DNA of 64,000 nucleotides, from positions 248,001-312,000 of the forward strand of contig NZ_PTIS01000001.1 in assembly GCF_002934235.1 (NCBI RefSeq), written 5' to 3'. The DNA is from Clostridium algidicarnis DSM 15099 (lineage in GTDB: Bacteria; Bacillota; Clostridia; Clostridiales; Clostridiaceae). Below the pieces are notes generated by a model that did not search any database, had not been told where the DNA came from, and saw only the letters and a program-made list of their open reading frames with translations. Every line of letters starts with the position of its first letter. Position 1 is the stretch's first letter. Both the position numbers and the translations under genes were made by a program. Below, piece by piece: positions 57,555 to 64,000 of this stretch.

Positions 57555-58304
57555 ATGAGCATAATTCAAACAAAAGATCTTGACCTATACTATGGAAATT
57601 CACAGGCCTTAAAAAAGATAAATTTAAATATAGACAAAAATACAGTTACAGCCCTCATTGGACCTTCAGGCTGTGGTAAATCTACATTTTTAAGAACTAT
57701 AAATAGAATGAATGACTTAATTGATTCAGTAAAAATAAAAGGGCAGGTTTTATTTGAAGGTAAAAATATATATGATGACTATGATGTGATTGAACTTAGA
57801 AAGAGAATAGGGATAGTATTTCAAAAGCCAAATCCATTTGTTATGTCGGTTTATGATAATGTAGCTTATGGTCCTAGAATACATGGAATAAAAAACAAGG
57901 CAAAGCTTGATGAAATAGTAGAAAATAGCTTAAAAGAAGCTGTGCTTTGGGAGGAGGTAAAAGATAGATTAAAAAAGAATGCAATGGGACTTTCAGGAGG
58001 ACAACAACAAAGACTGTGTATAGCAAGAACCCTAGCCGTAGAGCCAGAAGTAATTCTTATGGATGAACCTACATCTGCTTTAGACCCAATATCTACGTTG
58101 AAGATAGAAGAATTAATGGATACATTAAAAAAGCAATATACAGTGATTATAGTTACACATAATATGCAGCAAGCAGGAAGAATATCAGATAATACCGCAT
58201 TTTTTCTAACAGGAGAAGTTATTGAATATGGAAAAACAGAAGAGATATTTCATAGACCTTTAGATAAAAGAACAGAAGATTATATAACAGGTAGATTTGG
58301 TTAA
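57555..58304 (+). CDS. pstB: Phosphate ABC transporter ATPase PstB
   Basis: ATPase subunit of the Pst transporter. The product is 249 residues. Seen: Walker [11 protein letters not shown]-loop [20 protein letters not shown], signature [14 protein letters not shown], Walker [14 protein letters not shown], and the His switch IVTHNM. ATG 57555 follows AGGGGG. Confidence 0.98.
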   Translation: MSIIQTKDLDLYYGNSQALKKINLNIDKNTVTALIGPSGCGKSTFLRTINRMNDLIDSVKIKGQVLFEGKNIYDDYDVIELRKRIGIVFQKPNPFVMSVYDNVAYGPRIHGIKNKAKLDEIVENSLKEAVLWEEVKDRLKKNAMGLSGGQQQRLCIARTLAVEPEVILMDEPTSALDPISTLKIEELMDTLKKQYTVIIVTHNMQQAGRISDNTAFFLTGEVIEYGKTEEIFHRPLDKRTEDYITGRFG

Positions 58305-58324
58305 ATTTAAAATGAGGTGATATC

Positions 58325-58981
58325 ATGACAAGAAGATCTTTTGATACGGATTTAAAAAATCTTCACAGGGAAGTCTTAAGAATGGGAAGCATTGTAGAAA
58401 AACAAATACACCTATCTATAAAAGCTCTTGAAGAGCAAGATGAAAGTCTTTCTATTCAAGTTATAAAACAAGATGATTTAGTGGATGATCTTGAAAGAGA
58501 AATAGAAGATAAGTGTATAAAACTTATAGCAATGCAACAACCTTTAGCTAAAGACCTTAGGAATGTATTTACAACTATAAAGATAGTAACAGATTTAGAA
58601 CGGATGGCGGATCATGCTGTAGACATTGCAAAAATTGTTATAAGATTAAAAGATGAAAAATATATAAGAGAGCTAACAGATATACCAAGAATGTCTTTAA
58701 TTATTCAACAAATGATAAGAGATTCACTAGATGCATATATAAATGCTGATTCATCCAAAGCTTATGATGTATGTAAGATGGATGATGAGATAGATGATAT
58801 ATACGAGCATTCATTTACAGAGCTTTTAAAGTATATAATAGAAGATAAAAGCAATGCAAAACAAGCTACTCAGTTTTTATTTGTATTTAAATTTCTAGAA
58901 AGAATAGCAGATCATGTAACCAATATATGTGAATGGACCATATATTTAGTTACAGGCGAGACTGTGGATTTAAACGATTAA
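58325..58981 (+). CDS. phoU: Phosphate signalling protein PhoU
   Basis: All-helical regulator that links Pst transport to the PhoR-PhoP kinase system and limits phosphate uptake. The product is 218 residues, with two three-helix repeats bearing metal-binding acidic motifs (DDLEREIEDKC and DLERMADHAVDIA; then DDEIDDIYEH and FLERIADHVTNI). ATG 58325 follows GAGGTG. It ends the pst operon. Confidence 0.96.
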   Translation: MTRRSFDTDLKNLHREVLRMGSIVEKQIHLSIKALEEQDESLSIQVIKQDDLVDDLEREIEDKCIKLIAMQQPLAKDLRNVFTTIKIVTDLERMADHAVDIAKIVIRLKDEKYIRELTDIPRMSLIIQQMIRDSLDAYINADSSKAYDVCKMDDEIDDIYEHSFTELLKYIIEDKSNAKQATQFLFVFKFLERIADHVTNICEWTIYLVTGETVDLND

Positions 58982-59093
58982 TAAATACTAAAAAATAATT
59001 ATGTAGATAAAAGTTACAATAAGCTGTATAATGTATAATGGAATATTAATTTAGATTTATACTTAAGAGAGTAGATTAAAGTAATTTATATTT

Positions 59094-59138
59094 TAAGAGA
59101 AGATGTAAAAATGCTTTTTCATCTTCTCTTATTTTATT
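59094..59138 (+). terminator. Terminator hairpin after phoU
   Basis: Perfect 12-bp stem TAAGAGAAGATG with its complement, 14-nt loop, then TTTTATTG. The 110 nt between phoU and this stem hold nothing I recognise. Confidence 0.8.
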
Positions 59139-59200
59139 GACTATAAAGGCCAATTAATGTAATATAACTAATTGATAGCAATAAATATGGGAGTGGGAAT

Positions 59201-60532
59201 ATGAATACAAAAATATGCGAAGTATTTAAAGACAGTATAGCAGAAGAGTTAGGCATAGAGGTTGGAGATAAAATAATTAGTATCAATGGAAATCAAATAA
59301 AAGATATAATAGATTATAGATTTCTTATGGCAGACGAATATGTAGAGGTGGAGATAGAGAAGTCCGATAAAGAACGTTGGATTCTAGAGATAGAAAAGGA
59401 CTATGATGAGAAACTAGGAATAGAATTTGAAGATGCCATAATGGATGATGCTAGAAGTTGTAGTAATAAGTGCATATTTTGTTTTATAGATCAACTTCCA
59501 AAAGGGATGCGTAAATCACTTTACTTTAAAGATGATGATTCAAGACTTTCCTTTTTACAAGGGAATTTTGTAACCCTAACCAATATGAAAGATGATGATA
59601 TAGATAGAATTATAAGATATAGAATTAGTCCTATTAATATATCTGTACATACAACTAATGGGGAGTTAAGAAAAAGAATGCTAAACAATAGGTTTGCAGG
59701 AGATATATATGATAAACTAAAAAAACTAGCTGCGGCAGGAATACAAATGAACTGTCAAATAGTTAGTTGTCCTGAAGTTAATAATGGAAAAGAATTAATA
59801 AATACGATTCAAGATCTTTATAAACTTCATCCTTATATCGAAAATGTGGCTGTAGTACCAGTTGGAGTTACTATGCATAGAGAAGGATTATTCCCATTAA
59901 AGTTGTATAATAAAGCATTAGCTACAGAAGAAATAAAAAGTGTTAGAAAACTTCAAGATATATATGAAGGTGAAATTCATGAACCTTTTGTACGATTATC
60001 TGATGAATTTTATATAACAGCAGGTATAGAAATTCCAGAAGATGAGTTTTATAGGGGATTTAAACAATTAGAAGATGGTATTGGAATGATAAGATTCTTT
60101 AGAGATACAATAAAAAAAGATTTACACAAGTTAAATAAATATAGCACAGGTAGTTTTACTATGGTTACAGGGGTCTCTGCCTATGAAGAGATATTAATGG
60201 CATCAAAAAATATCATGGAAAGTAATCCTAAAATTGATATAAAGGTAGAAAAGACTATTAATAAGGCTTTTGGAGAAACTATAACAGTAGCAGGATTACT
60301 AACAGGAAAAGATATAATAGATAATTTAAGAGAAAAACAATTAGGTGAATTCATAATTATACCTAAAAATATGTTAAGAAGCGGCGAAGAAGTATTTTTA
60401 GATGATGTAACTTTAGATAAAATGAAAAGTGAACTAGGCAAGGAAGTACTAGTTTGTGATTATACAGGCGAAGACTTGATAGATATAATAAACAGTAATT
60501 GTAAGGAGGAACAAATATGGCAAAACCAGTAG
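59201..60532 (+). CDS. DUF512 protein: PDZ domain plus radical-SAM-like domain
   Basis: A 443-residue protein. The N-terminal ~65 residues resemble a PDZ domain ([19 protein letters not shown]). Next is C87-x3-C91-x2-C94 ([18 protein letters not shown]), the radical-SAM ligand pattern, then the DUF512 region with a Cys in VSCPEVNNG, and VTGVSAYE towards the end. The family is widespread in clostridia, near der and gpsA, but its reaction is unknown. It overlaps der by 16 nt, and the der SD (AAGGAGG) lies in its last codons. Confidence 0.86.
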   Translation: MNTKICEVFKDSIAEELGIEVGDKIISINGNQIKDIIDYRFLMADEYVEVEIEKSDKERWILEIEKDYDEKLGIEFEDAIMDDARSCSNKCIFCFIDQLPKGMRKSLYFKDDDSRLSFLQGNFVTLTNMKDDDIDRIIRYRISPINISVHTTNGELRKRMLNNRFAGDIYDKLKKLAAAGIQMNCQIVSCPEVNNGKELINTIQDLYKLHPYIENVAVVPVGVTMHREGLFPLKLYNKALATEEIKSVRKLQDIYEGEIHEPFVRLSDEFYITAGIEIPEDEFYRGFKQLEDGIGMIRFFRDTIKKDLHKLNKYSTGSFTMVTGVSAYEEILMASKNIMESNPKIDIKVEKTINKAFGETITVAGLLTGKDIIDNLREKQLGEFIIIPKNMLRSGEEVFLDDVTLDKMKSELGKEVLVCDYTGEDLIDIINSNCKEEQIWQNQ

Positions 60533-61833
60533 TTGCAATAGTAGGTAGACCCAATGTAGGTAAATCCACTTTGTTTAATAAATTAGCAGGTAAAAGAATT
60601 TCAATAGTAGAAGACACTCCAGGAGTAACACGAGATAGAATATACGCAGAGGCTGAGTGGTTAAGGTATAATTTCACAATGATAGACACAGGTGGTATAG
60701 AGCCACAAAATGATGATATTATAATTGCTCAAATGAGAAGGCAAGCACAAATTGCTATTGAAACTGCTACTGTAATAATATTTATAGTAGATGGTAAAGA
60801 GGGGCTTACACCAGCAGACCATGAAGTAGCACATATGCTTAGAACTAGTAAAAAGCCTGTAGTGCTTGTAGTAAATAAGGTAGATTCACTTAAAGATGAA
60901 AATAATGCTTTTGAATTTTATAATTTAGGAATAGGTGATCCTATAACTATATCAGCTACTCAAGGATTAGGTCTTGGAGATATGCTTGATACCGTAGTAG
61001 AACACTTTAAAGATAGTGATTATGAAGAGAATGATGATGAATACATTAGGATAGCTATGGTAGGGAAACCTAATGTAGGTAAGTCTTCATTAATTAATAA
61101 ACTTTTAGGTGAGGATAGAGTAATTGTAAGTGATATTCCTGGAACTACAAGAGACTCTATAGATAGTTACTTAGAAAATGACTTAGGAAAATTTATATTA
61201 GTAGATACAGCAGGACTTAGAAGAAAGAGTAAAGTTAAAAAGGAAATTGAAAGATATAGTGTTATAAGAACTCTAACATCTATAGAAAGATCAGATGTGT
61301 GTATACTTATGATAGATGCACAAGATGGTGTTACTGATCAAGATGAAAAGATTATAGGATATGCTCATGAGCTTAATAAGGCTGTAATGATAGTAGTTAA
61401 CAAATGGGACTTAATAGAAAAAGATGATAAAACTATGGAAAAATTTAAAAAGGAAATAGCTATAAAGCTATCATTTTTAAGTTATGCGCCATATCTATTT
61501 ATTTCAGCACTTACAGGACAAAGAACACATAAGATTTTAGCTATGGCAAAGGATTGTTATAATAATTACTCTAGAAGAATAACTACAGGATTATTAAATG
61601 AAGTTGTAAATAGAGCAATACTTATGAAAGAACCACCTGTAGTTGCACTTAAGAGATTAAAAGTATATTATGTTACTCAAACTGGTATAAAACCGCCTAC
61701 ATTTGTATTTTTTGTAAACAATAAAAGTACATTACACTTTTCTTATGAAAGGTACCTAATGAATCAGTTAAGAGCTGGATTTAATTTTGAAGGTACTGGA
61801 ATTAAGTTAGAATTTAGAGAGAAGAAGGAATAA
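60517..61833 (+). CDS. der: Ribosome biogenesis GTPase Der
   Basis: Double-domain GTPase needed for 50S ribosome assembly. The product is 438 residues. G domain 1: [23 protein letters not shown] domain 2: [31 protein letters not shown]-like C-terminal domain follows ([10 protein letters not shown]). ATG 60517 lies inside the end of the DUF512 gene. gpsA starts 1 nt after its stop. Confidence 0.97.
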   Translation: MAKPVVAIVGRPNVGKSTLFNKLAGKRISIVEDTPGVTRDRIYAEAEWLRYNFTMIDTGGIEPQNDDIIIAQMRRQAQIAIETATVIIFIVDGKEGLTPADHEVAHMLRTSKKPVVLVVNKVDSLKDENNAFEFYNLGIGDPITISATQGLGLGDMLDTVVEHFKDSDYEENDDEYIRIAMVGKPNVGKSSLINKLLGEDRVIVSDIPGTTRDSIDSYLENDLGKFILVDTAGLRRKSKVKKEIERYSVIRTLTSIERSDVCILMIDAQDGVTDQDEKIIGYAHELNKAVMIVVNKWDLIEKDDKTMEKFKKEIAIKLSFLSYAPYLFISALTGQRTHKILAMAKDCYNNYSRRITTGLLNEVVNRAILMKEPPVVALKRLKVYYVTQTGIKPPTFVFFVNNKSTLHFSYERYLMNQLRAGFNFEGTGIKLEFREKKE

Positions 61834-61834
61834 T

Positions 61835-62827
61835 ATGAGTAAAATAACCTTTCTTGGCGGAGGAAGTTTTGGTAGTGCCTTAAGTATACTTTTAGCTAAA
61901 AAGGGCCATGATATAACCCTTTGGGATAGGAAGAAGTCTGTCATAGATGATATAAATAATAATAGAAATAATCATAAATATCTAAAGGATGTAAATTTTC
62001 CTGAAAATATATTTGCAACAGAAGATATTTCATTAGCTTTAAAAGATTCAGAATTTGTAATCCTTGCAGTACCATCTCATGCTATACGGGAGATAACAAA
62101 AGTTATAAAGCCATATATATCAAAAGAATCTATTGTTATAAGCATTGCAAAGGGAATCGAAGAAGGAAGCTACAAGAGATTATCACAGGTTATAGAAGAA
62201 GAATTAGAAAATCCAGTTGTAGTATTTTCAGGACCTAGTCATGCAGAGGAAGTTTCTTTAGATATACCTACAACAGTAGTTGTAAGTTCAAAAGATATGG
62301 ATAAAGCAAAGATTGTTCAAGACTTATTTTTTACACAAAGCCTTAGGGTTTACACTAATGATGATTTAATTGGTGTAGAAATAGGCGGAGCTGTAAAAAA
62401 TATAATAGCTTTGGCAGCTGGTATATCAGATGGTATAGGATATGGTGATAATGCAAAAGCTGCTTTAATGACTAGAGGGATGAATGAGATAATTAAGATT
62501 GGTGAATGCCTTGGAGGAAGAAAAGAAACATTTTTTGGACTTACAGGCATGGGGGACTTAATAGTAACCTGTACTTCTCTTCATAGTAGAAACAGGAGAG
62601 CTGGCATACTAATAGGTGAAGGAAAGACTATGGATGAATCTATTGAAAGTGTAGGTATGGTAGTAGAGGGCATAAAAAGTTGTAAGGCTTTTTATGAATT
62701 AAAAGAAAAGCTAAATGTATCTATGCCCATAACCGATACTCTATATAAGGTTCTTTTTCAAAACAAAGACCCAGAAGAAGGGGTTAAAGAATTAATGCAA
62801 AGGGACAAAAAAGATGAAATTTATTAA
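61835..62827 (+). CDS. gpsA: Glycerol-3-phosphate dehydrogenase (NAD(P)+)
   Basis: Reduces dihydroxyacetone phosphate to glycerol-3-phosphate for phospholipids. The product is 330 residues. Seen: the dinucleotide motif [31 protein letters not shown], and [17 protein letters not shown] with the catalytic Lys; substrate-binding RNRRAG. ATG 61835 begins 1 nt after the der stop, with GAGAAGAAGGAA as SD. B. subtilis also has engA-gpsA-spoIVA nearby. Confidence 0.96.
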   Translation: MSKITFLGGGSFGSALSILLAKKGHDITLWDRKKSVIDDINNNRNNHKYLKDVNFPENIFATEDISLALKDSEFVILAVPSHAIREITKVIKPYISKESIVISIAKGIEEGSYKRLSQVIEEELENPVVVFSGPSHAEEVSLDIPTTVVVSSKDMDKAKIVQDLFFTQSLRVYTNDDLIGVEIGGAVKNIIALAAGISDGIGYGDNAKAALMTRGMNEIIKIGECLGGRKETFFGLTGMGDLIVTCTSLHSRNRRAGILIGEGKTMDESIESVGMVVEGIKSCKAFYELKEKLNVSMPITDTLYKVLFQNKDPEEGVKELMQRDKKDEIY

Positions 62828-62857
62828 GAAGACTAAAATTAGTCTTCTTTTTTTTGT
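62826..62857 (+). terminator. Intrinsic terminator after gpsA
   Basis: Stem of about 10 bp from the palindrome AAGAAGACTA/TAGTCTTCTT (62826-62849), then eight T. It overlaps the gpsA stop region. Confidence 0.88.
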
Positions 62858-62883
62858 TAGAAGTAATAAAGTGATTAAAGTAT

Positions 62884-62911
62884 CAATATATATATAATGT
62901 TAACATATAGT
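62884..62911 (+). promoter_or_regulatory. Possible sigmaE promoter of spoIVA
   Basis: CATATAGT (62904-62911) matches six of eight bases of the sigmaE -10 (CATACAAT type), and AT-rich CAATATAT lies 12 nt upstream. spoIVA is sigmaE-dependent in B. subtilis. The match is weak. Confidence 0.3.
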
Positions 62912-62926
62912 TTAGGAGGGTAGAAA

Positions 62927-64000
62927 TTGAATAATTTTAACATATACAAGGATATATCGGAACGAACCCAAGGGGATATATATGTAGGAGTTGTAGGTCC
63001 TGTTAGAACTGGTAAATCAACATTTATTAAACGGTTTATGGATACCATGGTAATTCCTAAAATCGAAAATGCCTATAAGAAACAAAGAGCGAAGGATGAA
63101 TTACCACAAAGCTCCTCTGGAAAGAGTATTCACACAACAGAACCAAAATTTGTTCCAAATGAAGCTATAGAAATGAGCTTAGAAGATGGAATAAAATTTA
63201 AAGTTAGAATGGTTGATTGTGTTGGATACATTGTAAAAGGAGCACTTGGTTATAAAGAGGGAGAAGAGCCTAAGATGGTTACTACACCTTGGTATGATTA
63301 TGCAATACCATTTGAAGAAGCAGCAGAAATAGGAACAAAAAAAGTTATTACTGAGCATTCTACTATAGGGCTTTTAATAACTACAGATGGAAGTATAACG
63401 GATATAACAAGAGAGGAATATGTAGAAGCAGAAGAAAGAGTCGTGGAAGAATTAAAAAATATGAATAGACCATTTATAATTGTTCTTAACTCATCTAAAG
63501 AATATGCTCCAGAAACTATAGCACTAAGGAAAGAGTTAGAAGATAAATATGATGTACCAGTCCAAACATTAGATGTATTGAATATGGAAGAAAAAGATAT
63601 GATGAATCTTTTCCAAAAGGTACTAAAAGAGTTCCCAATTAAAGAGATAAATATAGATATGCCTCATTGGATCGAAAAACTTGAGGGCACACACTGGCTT
63701 AAAATTAATTTCCTGAACATAATAAAGGATATGTGCAAAAATGTTTATAAAGTAAGAGATATAAAGAAAACTTTAGATGGAATAAAAGAAGAGGAATTTC
63801 TAGAAAATGCTTTAATTGATGAGATGGATATGGGAGAAGGTATAGCTAGGGTTACTATGAATCCTAAAGGTGGAGTATTTTATCAAATACTTAGCGAAAT
63901 ATGTGATTCTAGTATAAAGGGGGAAGATGAACTTTTAACTGTTATAAAAGAATTTCATCTAGCAAAGGTTGAATACGATAAAATATCTATGGCATTAAAA
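62927..64000 (+). CDS. spoIVA: Stage IV sporulation protein A (3' end outside window)
   Basis: ATPase that polymerises on the forespore surface as the base of the spore coat. The frame is open to the right edge: 358 residues are visible of about 490 in B. subtilis. It begins NNFNIYKDISERTQGDIYVG and has Walker A GPVRTGKST near residue 24, TTEPKFVPNEA, MVDCVGYIVKGALGY and LNSSKEYAPETI (the NSS motif in place of NKxD). TTG 62927 is the start, after AGGAGGG. Order der-gpsA-spoIVA matches B. subtilis. Confidence 0.95.
   Translation, partial: MNNFNIYKDISERTQGDIYVGVVGPVRTGKSTFIKRFMDTMVIPKIENAYKKQRAKDELPQSSSGKSIHTTEPKFVPNEAIEMSLEDGIKFKVRMVDCVGYIVKGALGYKEGEEPKMVTTPWYDYAIPFEEAAEIGTKKVITEHSTIGLLITTDGSITDITREEYVEAEERVVEELKNMNRPFIIVLNSSKEYAPETIALRKELEDKYDVPVQTLDVLNMEEKDMMNLFQKVLKEFPIKEINIDMPHWIEKLEGTHWLKINFLNIIKDMCKNVYKVRDIKKTLDGIKEEEFLENALIDEMDMGEGIARVTMNPKGGVFYQILSEICDSSIKGEDELLTVIKEFHLAKVEYDKISMALK

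Overview
The window is a 64 kb stretch of chromosome from an AT-rich, spore-forming Firmicute. A Clostridium sensu stricto species close to the C. botulinum/C. sporogenes type is the best fit. The signs are low G+C, frequent TTG and GTG starts behind strong GGAGG-type Shine-Dalgarno (SD) sites, a SCIFF peptide with its maturase, the sporulation genes spoIIGA, sigE, sigG, sigK and spoIVA, an arginine deiminase pathway, and gene order that follows Bacillus subtilis in several blocks. The species is not fixed by the sequence. Nearly all genes are on the + strand; the only exceptions are the two thrE-type exporter genes at 15.8-17.0 kb. I see no rRNA, tRNA, CRISPR array, transposon or prophage.

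Layout. 0-5.6 kb: tgt (5' end missing), yajC, a small membrane protein, SCIFF precursor, SCIFF radical-SAM maturase, secD, secF. 5.8-15.2 kb: a RecJ-like protein that has lost its catalytic residues, apt, rel, dtd, an MBL-fold hydrolase, hemZ, hisS, aspS; this is the B. subtilis secDF-recJ-apt-relA-dtd-hisS-aspS order. 15.3-22.9 kb: a block absent from that order, with a CsoR-family repressor, a split ThrE exporter (minus strand), glyA, a flavin-reductase-like protein, and arcA-argF-arcC. 22.9-34.6 kb: the order resumes with rarA, iscR, iscS, iscU, a PRC-barrel protein, an AI-2E-type transporter, T-box-alaS, ireB, ruvX, a DUF1292 protein, a Fur-family regulator and rnj. 34.8-39.2 kb: typA, trmR, trhP and udk. 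39.2-45.1 kb: a class B PBP, an uninterrupted sigK, aroE, pilT and a GT2 glycosyltransferase. 45.2-52.0 kb: ftsA, ftsZ, spoIIGA, sigE, sigG, ylmC, nrdR and pgeF. 52.1-59.0 kb: a PhoP/PhoR-like two-component system and pstS-pstC-pstA-pstB-phoU. 59.2-64.0 kb: a DUF512 PDZ/radical-SAM protein, der, gpsA and the first part of spoIVA.

How the genes work together. The window combines information processing (tRNA synthetases, tRNA wobble-uridine modification, RNase J, TypA, Der, Rel), Fe-S assembly under an IscR-like regulator, protein export (SecDF, YajC), cell division, the sporulation sigma cascade (SpoIIGA processes pro-sigmaE; sigmaG and sigmaK follow), arginine catabolism to ATP, and phosphate uptake.

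The most interesting non-routine signals are: (1) the RecJ pseudoenzyme at the recJ locus; (2) two intrinsic terminators whose 3' arm is also the SD of the next gene, sharing an identical 13-nt start; (3) the ireB leader, with mutually exclusive pairings and a hairpin between SD and start codon; (4) an IscR type-1-like operator across the iscR promoter; (5) a CsoR-family protein with C36/C65 but Tyr at the His61 position and an operator on its own transcription start; (6) a hairpin that sequesters the sigG SD; (7) a spoIIG-type wide-spacer promoter with Spo0A-like boxes; (8) 11-bp-periodic Pho-box-like repeats before pstS. All positions and pairings were read by eye; no search or folding program was run.
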